This document shows positions 7,891-17,566 of a stretch of DNA of 36,341 bases, one piece after another (the first letter of the stretch is position 1; the number at the start of each line of letters is the position of its first letter). The position numbers and the translations under genes are program-made. Origin of the DNA: Phycisphaerales bacterium (GTDB lineage: Bacteria; Planctomycetota; Phycisphaerae; UBA1845); contig JACKHG010000026.1 in assembly GCA_020639115.1 (NCBI GenBank), positions 1-36,341 of the forward strand, in the 5' to 3' direction. The notes below the pieces were generated by a model. The model had not been told where the DNA came from and searched no databases. It worked only from the letters and a program-made list of their open reading frames with translations.

Positions 7891-8816
7891 GACGTCGCCT
7901 CCGCCGGAGAAGCCGCCGCGCCGAGCGGGTGCCGCGCCAGAAAGTCGCGCACCAGCGGGATGATGCGATCGCCGGCGTCCTCGAGCACGTAGTGCCCGGC
8001 GTCGGCGAAGCGATGCACCTCGGCGCCCGGAAAACGCCGGCGCCACTCCGCGAGAAACGCGTCGTCAAACACGAAGTCGCGCGCCCCCCAGCAGATCAGC
8101 TTGGGAATATCCGCGAGCCGCGCGAGGTGATCGTCCACCCACCGGGCGGCGGCGTAGCTCGCATCACCCGGCGCCAGCGGAATGTCCTGCACGAAGCGCA
8201 GCGTCGCGATCCGATTTTCCCAGGAGTCGTAGGGCGCCAGATAGCCGCGCTGCACGTCGGGCCGCATCGGGTCCGCCACCGCCATGTGCAACGCCCCGCG
8301 GGCGAACGCGTTGAAGCCCCGGACCGCGAGCGTCGCCAGGGGCGTGTCGCGAATGAACGCAAGCCGCAGCGGCAGATTCTTGCCCGCCGGCAGCAGGAAC
8401 GCGGCTGTGTTGAGGATGACCATCCGCGCGATGCGCTCGGGCCGGCGGCAGGCCACGCCCGCACCGATCATCCCGCCCCAGTCGTGCACCACCAGCGTCA
8501 GGTTCGCGTCGAGGCCGAGGTGATCGAGCAGCCGCTCGAGATCGCCGATGCGCCGCTCGAGGCGGTAAGGGTAGCGGTCGTCGCCGGGCTTGTCCGATCG
8601 GCCGCACCCGATGTGATCCGGCGCGACGACCCGGTGGTCGCGGCGCAGGTCGGCGATCAGGTTGCGGTAGTAAAATGACCACGTGGGGTTGCCGTGCACG
8701 CACACGATCACCTCGCCCGCGCCCTCGTCGACGTAGTGCATGCGGAGGCCGTCGAGGTCGAAGGTGTGCGGTGCGAACGGGTACAGTCGCGTTGTGCGTT
8801 CATCGAGTGCTTGCAT
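7887..8816 (-). CDS. oleB: OleB-type beta-lactone decarboxylase (alpha/beta hydrolase)
   Basis: This 309-residue alpha/beta hydrolase resembles haloalkane dehalogenases and fits OleB, which decarboxylates the beta-lactone to a cis-olefin. Visible residues are the oxyanion stretch HGNPTWSFYYR (41-51), nucleophile Asp112 in VVHDWGGMIG, acid Asp247 in GARDFVFDDAFL and His275 in GHYVLED. An Asp nucleophile rather than Ser agrees with the dehalogenase/OleB branch. It is the first gene of the minus-strand oleBCD operon; its TGA overlaps the oleC GTG. The promoter must lie in the roughly 230 bases before the divergent gene at 9048. No oleA (thiolase-like condensing enzyme) is found in this window, so the substrate-forming step would be encoded elsewhere or is lost. 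Confidence 0.9.
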   Translation of the reverse strand: MQALDERTTRLYPFAPHTFDLDGLRMHYVDEGAGEVIVCVHGNPTWSFYYRNLIADLRRDHRVVAPDHIGCGRSDKPGDDRYPYRLERRIGDLERLLDHLGLDANLTLVVHDWGGMIGAGVACRRPERIARMVILNTAAFLLPAGKNLPLRLAFIRDTPLATLAVRGFNAFARGALHMAVADPMRPDVQRGYLAPYDSWENRIATLRFVQDIPLAPGDASYAAARWVDDHLARLADIPKLICWGARDFVFDDAFLAEWRRRFPGAEVHRFADAGHYVLEDAGDRIIPLVRDFLARHPLGAAASPAEATS

Positions 8817-9047
8817 GGTTCAGCGCGCAGAATAGCGGAACAATCCGCCGCTCACAAACGCCCGGCAGCCAGGCTGAACCGTTGCTGCCGGCCTTACCCA
8901 AAGGGCCTACGGCTTCCGTCCAGGGCCTGGCTGCAAAGATGCGTGATTGCCGCTAGAGTGGTGTCGGGGAATCGGGCCGTCCCGCCCGCATTCGTGGTGC
9001 GTGGTGTGTGGAGAGGGGCAGAATGGGCATCTCACGGAGCGCACGCG

Positions 9048-9695
9048 ATGGCAACCATTGATGTCGAAGCGATCAAGCGGGAAAGCGAGGAGATAATCCG
9101 CAGGTATGGCGGACAGACCTGCGACGGGCTGCCGTGTCACGACCCCGCTGACCCCGCGCGGGATGTGCAGGCTGTCGCGCGGCGGGCGCTCGTGCTGAAC
9201 GCCATGTTGCAGATCGCCTTCCAGGCGCCGATTCCGGTGATCAAGCGCTGGATCAGCGCGCACGACCTTGACGACGAGCTGGTGGAGTCCGAGCGGGCGA
9301 TCCTCGAGAAGGAGAACGCGGACCTCACGGAGCAGGAGCGAGCGAATCTCCACTGGTACATCGAAGCGCTCTGGGCGCTCGCGTGGGTCGGCGGGCTGAT
9401 CGAGCAGATGCCGTTCGATGAGCACGTCGGGGATAATCTCGCCGCCCTGTGTCCGAATCTGCAGATAGGCGAGGACGGCGCGAAGTTTTTGACGCGGATG
9501 CGCCTGCGCCCGCACGACGAGCTGTACCGCATGCGCGACCTGTACTACCGGCTGCACTGGTGGACGCGCAACGCGGAGTTGCAGGGCCAGCCGACCGGCA
9601 ACGTCAGCATCGACATCATCATGGAGCGGCGCAAGGCGCTGGAGTGGACGCTCAACGCGGACGACGATTGGGACAACGTCAATATGAGCACGTAA
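9048..9695 (+). CDS. DUF4272 family protein
   Basis: This 215-residue soluble protein is mostly helical: RDVQAVARRALVLNAMLQIAFQAPIPVIKRWI, then EQERANLHWYIEALWALAWVGGLI and a C-terminal LYRMRDLYYRLHWWTRN helix. The central W-x-x-E-A-L-W-A-L-x-W-x-G pattern is what I associate with DUF4272, a family of unknown function often linked to polymorphic toxin or immunity contexts. No such partner is visible here. GGAG lies 11 bases before the ATG. A longer in-frame extension upstream to 8694 overlaps the oleB gene and looks non-coding. The next gene begins 21 bases after its stop, so they are probably co-transcribed. Confidence 0.8.
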   Translation: MATIDVEAIKRESEEIIRRYGGQTCDGLPCHDPADPARDVQAVARRALVLNAMLQIAFQAPIPVIKRWISAHDLDDELVESERAILEKENADLTEQERANLHWYIEALWALAWVGGLIEQMPFDEHVGDNLAALCPNLQIGEDGAKFLTRMRLRPHDELYRMRDLYYRLHWWTRNAELQGQPTGNVSIDIIMERRKALEWTLNADDDWDNVNMST

Positions 9696-9716
9696 TCACG
9701 GAGCGGGAGTGAACCG

Positions 9717-10241
9717 ATGGCCGCTGAATCGCGCAGAAAGTCCGGCAAAGTCGCCGCGAAGGCCACCGCCAAGCGCGCGAAAGCGAAACCCGCCCAGCGG
9801 GTCAAGGCGCAACCCAAGTCGCTCGCCCGCAAGGCCGCGCAGCCGAAGCTGCTTGCCGGCGGCAACCCGCAGATCGCGAAGGGCGAGGGCGACGCCCCGG
9901 TACAGGCGTACATCGCAGCCATGCCCGGGTGGAAGCGCGACCTGGGGCGCCGCCTCGATGCGCTCATCGTGGGCGCCGTCCCGGCTGTGCACAAAGCGGT
10001 CAAGTGGAATTCACCGTTCTACGGAGTCGAAGGCGAGGGCTGGTTTCTCAGCCTCCATTGTTTCACACGCTACGTGAAGGTGGCGTTCTTTCGCGGCGCG
10101 TCCTTGCGGCCGGTACCGCCCGGCACATCGAAACAGCAGGACGTGCGTTACCTCGACATTCACGAAGACGACGAATTCGACGCAGCGCAGTTTACCCGCT
10201 GGGTGAAGCAGGCCAGCCGGTTGCCCGGCGAACGCTTGTAA
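9717..10241 (+). CDS. DUF1801 domain protein with Lys/Ala-rich N-terminal tail
   Basis: This 174-residue protein has two parts. Residues 1-50 are a basic low-complexity tail of Lys, Ala, Arg and Pro resembling histone H1-like tails. Residues 60-165 are a DUF1801 (YdhG-like) domain: VQAYIAAMPGWKRDLGRRLDALI, KAVKWNSPFYGVEGEGWFLSLH, YVKVAFFRGASL and the ending FTRWVKQASRLPGERL. The family is small and cytoplasmic and has been proposed as an iron-chaperone type fold without a settled function. The basic tail suggests nucleic-acid contact, which is inference. It follows the DUF4272 gene by 21 bases, with GGGAG upstream of the ATG. A second DUF1801 gene lies at 10739. Confidence 0.85.
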   Translation: MAAESRRKSGKVAAKATAKRAKAKPAQRVKAQPKSLARKAAQPKLLAGGNPQIAKGEGDAPVQAYIAAMPGWKRDLGRRLDALIVGAVPAVHKAVKWNSPFYGVEGEGWFLSLHCFTRYVKVAFFRGASLRPVPPGTSKQQDVRYLDIHEDDEFDAAQFTRWVKQASRLPGERL

Positions 10242-10348
10242 CGGCGAGTACCGGGCGTGCGCCAGCACCTTTGGTCGCGGGAAGATCCGGTTCGCAATGA
10301 TGCCTGGCGAAAACTGACGTGCTGGGTACGGATAGGTCGAGAACCAAT

Positions 10349-10720
10349 ATGCTTCATCTTCACCTCACTCGGGACAGCGTCGCGGCTGGTGACGATTGCG
10401 ACGCACCGCATTCCACGCACGTCATCGTGCCGGATTGTTCAACGGCGCTGGAGATCGTAGAGGAGATCCTCCGACGTAAGTACCTACCGTCGATCTCCGG
10501 CGGCCGGGCCACCTGGGTGGTTACATCGGGCGCACCGTTTGCTGTCTGCGCGCAGGAATGGGCAGCGCCCCAGGCGATTGGGCTGCAGAACGTTGTCAGA
10601 AGCTTGGTCCGTGATGATGATAAGGTACGGCTGCACTTCTCGTACCTCGCACAGTTTGATCCGGACGTTGTTCGCGAAGTCCTTTCCCGTTGCACGTTCA
10701 ATGTAGCTGGAGCCCGCTAG
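10349..10720 (+). CDS. Hypothetical protein
   Basis: This open frame of 123 residues has no recognised domain, signal peptide or membrane segment. It begins MLHLHLTRDSVAAGDD and contains ALEIVEEILRRKYLPSI, an Ala/Gly/Trp-containing middle (TWVVTSGAPFAVCAQEW) and a hydrophobic/charged end (LHFSYLAQFDPDVVREVLSRC). The predicted mix of helix and strand looks protein-like, and it lies between two DUF1801 genes on the same strand with only an 18-base gap to the next start. The ATG at 10349 has only a weak GAG-type site, and another ATG at 10319 is possible. Confidence 0.6.
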   Translation: MLHLHLTRDSVAAGDDCDAPHSTHVIVPDCSTALEIVEEILRRKYLPSISGGRATWVVTSGAPFAVCAQEWAAPQAIGLQNVVRSLVRDDDKVRLHFSYLAQFDPDVVREVLSRCTFNVAGAR

Positions 10721-10738
10721 TGGGCGATGGAGTTGGGC

Positions 10739-11185
10739 ATGAAGAGAACGGCAGCAAGCACGCGGAAGATTCAAGCTCCGAGTGAAGACCACGTGAGCGA
10801 CTGGCGCGGCGCAACGCTCACGCGGGTCCGCGAGCTGATTGCGCGGGCCGACCCCGAGGCAAGCGAGGAGGTGAAGTGGCGCAAACCGTCGAACGGGATG
10901 CGCGGGATTCCCGTGTGGTCGCACGCCGGCATCATCTGCACTGGGGAAACCTACAAGGACAAGGTCAAGCTGACCTTTGCCAAGGGGGCGGCGCTGCCGG
11001 ATCCGTCGGGCCTGTTCAACGCCAGCCTCGACGGCAACACGCGGCGGGCCATCGACATCCACGCAGGCGACAAAATCAACGCAAGGGCATTCCAAACGCT
11101 CATTCGCGCGGCTGTGGCCCTGAACACGAAGGGGGCTGCAGACACCCCTCGCGCTCGCACCAGGAAGAAACCCAAGAAGCCCTGA
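10739..11185 (+). CDS. DUF1801 domain protein
   Basis: This 148-residue protein is a compact DUF1801 domain. The clear core is EEVKWRKPSNGMRGIPVWSHAGIICTGETYKDKVKLTFAKGAAL, followed by DPSGLFNASLDGNTRRAIDIHAGDKIN and a closing helix LIRAAVALN. The C-terminus is basic (TRKKPKKP). It belongs to a different branch from the DUF1801 gene at 9717: that one has KWNSPFYG, this one KWRKPSNG. ATG 10739 has GGAG seven bases upstream and is preferred to ATG 10727. The stop is 17 bases from that of the convergent ABC permease gene. Confidence 0.85.
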   Translation: MKRTAASTRKIQAPSEDHVSDWRGATLTRVRELIARADPEASEEVKWRKPSNGMRGIPVWSHAGIICTGETYKDKVKLTFAKGAALPDPSGLFNASLDGNTRRAIDIHAGDKINARAFQTLIRAAVALNTKGAADTPRARTRKKPKKP

Positions 11186-11202
11186 AGTACGCCACCGACG
11201 AA

Positions 11203-13370
11203 TCAGATCACTGACGGTTGCGCTGGTTCGGCGCGGCGCGCGAGCAGGATCCCCGCGACGATCATGACGCATGCGGCGGCGATGAGGGGCACGGGCATGT
11301 GGTCGGTCGGGCCGCTCTCGGCGATTCCCAGCGCACCGCTCGTTGCCGGCACGAACACCAGCACGATGGTCACGCCGTTGTGCAGCAGGTGAGCGAGAAT
11401 CGACGGCCACAACGACCGCGACTGCCAGCGCAGGTACCCGAGCAACACGCCCAGCGACGCGGTGATCGCAAAGCGGATCAGCATGATGTGAAACACCGCG
11501 AAGATGCACGCGGTGGCGATGATCGTCGTCCACTTGCCGGCTGAACTGCGGATGCCGCTGAACAGAAACCCGCGGAACATCAGCTCCTCGCACAGCGCGG
11601 GCACGATGGAAATCAGCAGCAGCGGCACGATCAGGCTGTACGCCGAGAACGCGTCGATGAGCTGTGTGTCGGTTTCCAGCAGCACCTGCGGCACGGGTAT
11701 GAACCGGCTCTGCACCACAAAAATCTCGTGCGCGAGCACCCAGCCCGACAGCCCGATGAGCAGCCCGGCAAGCAGGAAGCGCGCCCGGGCCATGCGCAGC
11801 GCAAACGTCTTCAGCACGTCGACCTTGAAGTACGCGACGATGATCAGCGGTACCAGCACCAGTGCGATCGGCATGTACGCCGCGGTCCAGGCAAACGTGT
11901 GCACCAGCGACTGCCCGGGCCCCGGCTGAACCCCGAATTGGATGAACATCCACGTGGGGAAAAGCAGCGCGGTCACCAGCAGCACGAGCGACACCGACGG
12001 CGCCGGCGCGGGCACCATGTGCCGGCGGCGGAACATCGCCCGGATCGACACCGAATCCGCGAACACCACCGCCTCGGTGCTGAACACGCGCGACGCGATG
12101 ATCACCGACGCCCCCGCGTACAGCGTCGTGCTCAGCAGCACCAGGGCGATCGCGGCCCAGTCGTAGTTGCCCAGCAGCAGCTCGCGGGCCATCAGCACCA
12201 TGTTCATCACCGGCACGACCGCGTTGACGTGCGTCAGCTCGGTGCCGGGCAGCGCGGCGATGCCCCCGGGGATCAACGCGGCGAGAATCACCGGCATGAT
12301 GTAGTTCTGCGCTTCCTTGAACGTCCGGGCGTAGCTGCACACCGCGACCATCACCGCGGAGAAGAGCAGGGCGAAGGGAATGAGAGCGAGCAGGATAATC
12401 GGCAGCACGCCCAGCGGCAGTTCCGTGTCGCCTTTCTGGCTGAGCAGCTCGGTGAACCCGCCGAAGTAGAGCGTCGCCCCGACGCTGAAGAGGTTGAGCG
12501 CCGCCCCGAACATCGCCACCGTCGCGACCACGAGATACTTGCCGGTCAGCACCTCGACCGGCGGAACCGGGCAGGCGATGAGCGTCTCCAGCGTGCCGCG
12601 TTCGCGTTCGCCCGCGGTGAGATCGATCGCGGGGTAGATCGCCCCGGTGATCGTCATCAGCACGAGCACCAACGGCACGATCGTGCCCAGCACCATGCCG
12701 CCGATCTTCTTCGGTGAGGCGACGTTCTCCGGATTGATCACCACCGGCTCGAGCACCATGCGCGGGATGCGGAGCTGCGCAAGAATTCGGTCCTGCTTCT
12801 GCGTCGCGATCAGTTCGAGCATCGTATCGACGCGATGTAGCGCGGCCTCGCTGGCCGGCTCCGCGCGGTCGTAGATGGGGGTCACCCGCAACTGTTCGAA
12901 TGAGTCCTTGTCGGGTGCGTCGTGCCGCATCTCCAGGCCGACGCGGTGCGACCCGTTGGCGACAGCCGCCCGCACGTCCGGCACCGGGTCCACGCTCATC
13001 TGCTTGACGCTCTCGAGCTCGTGGGCGATCTCGTCGCGACCGCGTGCGTCCGGCGGCGCCTGGTCGCCCGCCGCCCGGTCCTCAGCCTTCTTCAGCTCCG
13101 CTTCGAGCGTCGCCTTGGTCTGCTCGATCGCCCATTCGGTGAACGCGCGCGTGTCGGCGATCGCAGGGTTGCCGTCGCCGCCGGGCACCGCGATCGCGAT
13201 CGGCGACTGTTTCTGCTCCTCGCCGCGGATGCTCAGCAGGTGTACGGAGCCGATGATCAGCAGGGGGTAAAGCACGATCGGCACGACGATCATCGCGATC
13301 AGCGTGCGGCGGTCGCGCAGCAGTTCGATGAGCTCCTTGGTGTAGATCGTGCCGATGCGGCGACCGGGTC

Positions 13371-13374
<4 letters not shown>
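11203..13374 (-). CDS. ABC-2 permease fused to a CPBP (CAAX-type) intramembrane protease
   Basis: This 723-residue membrane protein has two modules. Residues 1 to about 440 form a NatB/ABC-2 permease: an N-terminal membrane helix (LIAMIVVPIVLYPLLII), a large extracytoplasmic domain with a charged segment, and a helix bundle around LEVLTGKYLVVATVAMF. The last ~270 residues form a CPBP family intramembrane protease with motif 1 as CEELMFRG (Glu596, Glu597, Arg600), motif 2 as FAVFHIM (His629) and motif 3 as HLLHN (His662, Asn666). All catalytic positions seem present. The start ATG overlaps the stop of the ATPase gene (ATGA), so exporter subunits are translationally coupled. The NatAB family exports Na+ or peptides; the cargo here is unknown. 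A peptide processed by the protease and exported through the permease is an attractive inference. Confidence 0.92.
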
Positions 13375-14192
<818 letters not shown>

Positions 14193-14419
14193 GTTGCTGG
14201 GCAATCGCTGGGAAGCACGCTCTCGGGCGGACGGCTGCGTCCGCTGACATCCGTCCATCGGCAGGATCGGGAGGCGGATTGGAACATAACTGCCGCGGGG
14301 GCACAAGACGGGCGTTTGCCCGCGGCGGACGCCGTGCCCGCTGCCCTTGCACGCCCGCGGCGAATGTCGGAAGATGCCGCGATGTTCACGCCGGTGTCCG
14401 CAATCCAGGAGACCCGAAG

Positions 14420-15814
14420 ATGACCGATCAGACACGCATCGAGAAGGACAGCATGGGCGAGATGACGGTGCCCGCGACCGCCTACTGGGGCGCGCAGACG
14501 CAGCGGGCCGTCGAGAATTTTCCGATCAGCGGCTACCGCTTCGGCCGGGCGTTCGTGCGGGCCATGGGCCTGATCAAGAAGGCTGCCGCCCAGGTCAACA
14601 ACGAGCTCGGCAAGCTCGATGCGAACCGCATGAACCTGATCGTCAAGGCCGCGGACGAGGTGATCGCCGGCAAGCTGGACAACCACTTCGTGCTGGACAT
14701 TTTCCAGACCGGCTCCGGCACCAGCACGAACATGAACGCCAACGAGGTGATCTCCAACCGGGCGATCGAGATCTCCGGCGGGCAGATCGGCTCGCGCGAT
14801 CCGGTACATCCCAACGACCACGTGAACATGGGCCAGTCGTCGAACGACGTGATCCCCACGGCGATCCACGTGGCGGCGGCTGAGGCGATCAAGAACGACC
14901 TCGTGCCCGCGCTGCAGCATCTCACCCAGGAGCTGGAGCGCAAGGCCACTGCGTTCGACGAGATCGTGAAGATCGGCCGCACGCACCTGCAGGATGCCAC
15001 CCCGATCCGGCTCGGGCAGGAGTTCAGCGGCTACGCCGCGCAGGCGAAGCAGAGCGTCGCGCGGGCCAACCGGGCGATCGCGGCGCTGCGCGAACTGGCC
15101 ATCGGCGGGACCGCGGTCGGCACCGGGATCAACACGCACCCGGCGTTCGCGTCGACGGTGTGCGAGCGGCTGAGCGTCGCGACGGGCATCGAGTTCGTCG
15201 AGGCCGACAACCACTTCGAGGCCCAGGCGGCCAAGGACGCGGTGTGCGAGGCGAGCGGGCTGATGAAGACGATCGCGGTCGCCCTGTCCAAGATCGCCAA
15301 CGACATCCGCATGCTGGCCAGCGGGCCGCGCTGCGGCATTGGTGAAATCCGTATTCCGGAGACCCAGCCGGGCAGCAGCATCATGCCGGGCAAGGTGAAT
15401 CCGGTGATGAGCGAGATGGTGGTGATGGTCGCGGCCCAGGTCATCGGCAACGATGCGGCGGTCACGCTGGGCTGCCGCGACGGCCACTACGAGCTCAACG
15501 TCATGATGCCCATGATGGCGCACAACCTGCTCGAGAGCGTACGGCTCCTCAGCAAGGCCGCCAACGTCTTCGCCGACCGCTGCGTCGCGGGCATCGAGGC
15601 GAACAAGGAACGCTGCGGCGAACTCGTCGAGCAGTCGCTGGCCATGTGCACGAGCCTCGCGCCGCTCATCGGCTACGACAACGCAGCCGCGATCGCCAAG
15701 GAGGCGTTCAAGACCGGCAAGACGGTGCGCGAGGTCGCGCTGGAGAAGGGCGTCCTCGGCGAAAAGGAGCTCATCGAAGCGCTCGACGCCATGAGCATGA
15801 CCGAGCCGCACTGA
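14420..15814 (+). CDS. fumC: Class II fumarate hydratase
   Basis: This 464-residue iron-independent fumarase interconverts fumarate and malate in the TCA cycle and acts as a cytoplasmic tetramer. The length agrees with E. coli FumC (467). Landmarks are TGSGTSTNMNANEV (97-110), HPNDHVNMGQSSNDVIPTA (130-148), active-site His189 in GRTHLQDATP, and the superfamily signature GSSIMPGKVNP (318-328). AGGAG lies about 10 bases before the ATG. The gene is divergent from the ABC exporter operon with a 227-base shared upstream region. Nothing is unusual in the frame. Confidence 0.96.
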   Translation: MTDQTRIEKDSMGEMTVPATAYWGAQTQRAVENFPISGYRFGRAFVRAMGLIKKAAAQVNNELGKLDANRMNLIVKAADEVIAGKLDNHFVLDIFQTGSGTSTNMNANEVISNRAIEISGGQIGSRDPVHPNDHVNMGQSSNDVIPTAIHVAAAEAIKNDLVPALQHLTQELERKATAFDEIVKIGRTHLQDATPIRLGQEFSGYAAQAKQSVARANRAIAALRELAIGGTAVGTGINTHPAFASTVCERLSVATGIEFVEADNHFEAQAAKDAVCEASGLMKTIAVALSKIANDIRMLASGPRCGIGEIRIPETQPGSSIMPGKVNPVMSEMVVMVAAQVIGNDAAVTLGCRDGHYELNVMMPMMAHNLLESVRLLSKAANVFADRCVAGIEANKERCGELVEQSLAMCTSLAPLIGYDNAAAIAKEAFKTGKTVREVALEKGVLGEKELIEALDAMSMTEPH

Positions 15815-15883
15815 TCGAGCCGAACCGAGCGCCGCACTCCCACGCTGCAACTGCATCGATCCGGCCGCGCGCGCACCGATCCG

Positions 15884-15908
15884 AGCCGCGAGCGCAAGCG
15901 AGCGGGCT
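15884..15908. repeat. Short imperfect palindromic intergenic repeat
   Basis: A 25-bp GC-rich imperfect palindrome, AGCCGCGAGC-N5-GAGCGGGCT-like, lies 70 bases after fumC. I recall near-identical CCGCTCGCTTGCGCTCGCGG motifs as abundant intergenic repeats in planctomycete genomes; that link is from memory, not checked. It may act as a transcript-end structure for fumC. Confidence 0.4.
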
Positions 15909-16029
15909 GAGGTGCATGCCGAAGGATTGAGCGATAACTGCCGTTTTGGAATCGACTGTAGCCGGCGCGGACGTGCCGGTGGGTATGGACCGCACGACGG
16001 TGCACGCATCGGGCCGCTGAACTGCCGTG

Positions 16030-16476
16030 ATGGACGCATTGCCTCAACCTGACCCGCTGGTTTCAGCATATCGTCGATCGCGCCGAGCATTGGCATGGCT
16101 GGCGGTAGCCGGATACTCTGCAATCGCAATCGCCTTAGCGGGCTCGCTCCGTTTGGGCAGCAGCGAGCATCCGATCGGAATGGCCATCTCGACCGCGCCA
16201 ATTCCAGCCTTCCTGGCGTTCTCGATCGCGCTGGTTTTCGCGGCCCGCACGCATCGTCCCTTGGCGAGCGGTGATTTCGCCAGAATCGTACTCTGGGCGG
16301 CGGTGGGATACGGTTTCGGCGTAGCCCATATGGCCGACGGTTACTACCGCCATTACTTTCCGCAACGCGCGGACACGATGGTGGCGCTGGGCTACACCCT
16401 TGCTGCGCTCAGCCTCTGCGTGATCGTCCTCAGCGTTGTGCTGGGTCGGACACGTCGTACGCCGCGCAAGCCCTAG
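16030..16476 (+). CDS. Hypothetical membrane protein, four predicted helices
   Basis: This 148-residue protein has four hydrophobic segments: about 21-41 (ALAWLAVAGYSAIAIALAG), 51-72 (AISTAPIPAFLAFSIALVFA), 84-100 (IVLWAAVGYGFGVAHMA) and 115-137 (MVALGYTLAALSLCVIVLSVV). A charged loop with YYRHYFPQRAD separates helices three and four, and the C-terminus is basic. No family is recognised. The ATG at 16030 or GTG at 16027 could start it; no clear ribosome binding site is visible. It is convergent with the membrane zinc-ribbon gene at 16508, 31 bases away. Confidence 0.6.
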   Translation: MDALPQPDPLVSAYRRSRRALAWLAVAGYSAIAIALAGSLRLGSSEHPIGMAISTAPIPAFLAFSIALVFAARTHRPLASGDFARIVLWAAVGYGFGVAHMADGYYRHYFPQRADTMVALGYTLAALSLCVIVLSVVLGRTRRTPRKP

Positions 16477-16507
16477 AACGTCGCACCAAAGTCCATTGGG
16501 ACCTTGC

Positions 16508-17464
16508 CTATACGTCGCCGGTACAGGATGGGCCGCCATTTCGTTTTCGATTCGATGGAGTTGCGCTAGTCGCGTTTGCTAAGTGCTCCAGTTCGCGGCG
16601 CAGGCCGCGGCGCATGCGTCGGCGGGCGCTGGCGATCAGGATCAGCCACACGGTTCCCATGAGGACCGTGGCGGACAGCCAGTGTTGCTCGAGCCAGCGT
16701 CGCCAGCGGCTCTGGTTCAGCATCACCAGGACGCCGACGACTACGATGACGATGATGCCGTCGCGCTTGGATTTCCGATCGTCCGCGCTGACGCGCTTCC
16801 AGGCGGCGTATCGTTCGCCGGCGCTCGCGAACCTGGCCAGTTCCGGCAAGAACCAATAGCCACTCAGCGTGTACAGCGACCTCGGGATCTCCCGGTTGCG
16901 CTCTACGACGATGCCGCACTCCGAACAGCGTCCGGAGGAGTTGCCCCGCAGATCGTACCCACAACCTGGGCAAACGGTCGCAGGATCAGCAGGCAGAAGC
17001 CAGTAGCATCGGGCTTGCAGTTGAAGCGAGTAAGCTCCACCTGCGGCGATTAAAATCGGACCGACGACGCTGATTCCCAGCGCAATCCAGAGTACGGTGG
17101 AGCCCGCGCCCGGCAAGGAGCCCGGCCACGGGCTTGTGTATTTCACCGCGTGTACCGCGGCGACCGTCAGTCCAAGAAACAGCAACGGCACCGCAATGGG
17201 CCAGCAACGCGCCTGTGTTGGCGCACGCCGTCCGCGGTGGCGCCGCCACCAGCCCGCCAGGGCACACAATACGTACCAGAGGACCCCGCACTCGGTCAGC
17301 CGAATCGAAGCGGCGTCCAAGCCGTCGTTGGGTATTGCCAGCGGATAGAAACCCAGGCCCGAGGCGACGATGGTGTAGGTTGCGATGATCAGCCCGAGCA
17401 CAAGTAGTGTGCGGGCGGGCAAGACGCACGCGCGCCGTACGCGATCGTGGGCGTTCAAGCTCAT
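16508..17464 (-). CDS. Membrane protein with planctomycete-type zinc ribbon
   Basis: This 318-residue protein has about five or six hydrophobic segments, for example LLVLGLIIATYTIVASGLGFY near the N-terminus and DGIIVIVVVGVLVMLN in the C-terminal third. The centre carries a zinc ribbon, CPGCGYDLRGNSSGRCSECG, a motif I associate strongly with planctomycete membrane proteins of unknown function. A short helix (RYAAWKRVSADDRKSKRDG) links the ribbon to the last membrane segments. ATG 17464 is preferred to an upstream TTG at 17473. No operon partner is visible; the next gene upstream (17567) is divergent. The motif is useful as a lineage marker rather than a functional clue. Confidence 0.8.
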   Translation of the reverse strand: MSLNAHDRVRRACVLPARTLLVLGLIIATYTIVASGLGFYPLAIPNDGLDAASIRLTECGVLWYVLCALAGWWRRHRGRRAPTQARCWPIAVPLLFLGLTVAAVHAVKYTSPWPGSLPGAGSTVLWIALGISVVGPILIAAGGAYSLQLQARCYWLLPADPATVCPGCGYDLRGNSSGRCSECGIVVERNREIPRSLYTLSGYWFLPELARFASAGERYAAWKRVSADDRKSKRDGIIVIVVVGVLVMLNQSRWRRWLEQHWLSATVLMGTVWLILIASARRRMRRGLRRELEHLANATSATPSNRKRNGGPSCTGDV

Positions 17465-17566
17465 TCTCTGCAACTGTCACCGGTGTGCACGGCGTTCCCT
17501 CGTATTGCTCCTTGGCGAAGCCTCACGCCGCGACTACGATGCGCGAAGCTCGATCGGAGACCTGCG

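Noticed and set aside
6271..7992. Long open frame on the plus strand, antisense to oleC
   Set aside because: It is a GC-rich shadow of oleC with Arg/Gly/Val-heavy low-complexity translation and no recognised motifs.
11728..12717. Open frame antisense to the ABC permease gene
   Set aside because: Arg/Gln/His-rich translation typical of a third-position GC shadow.
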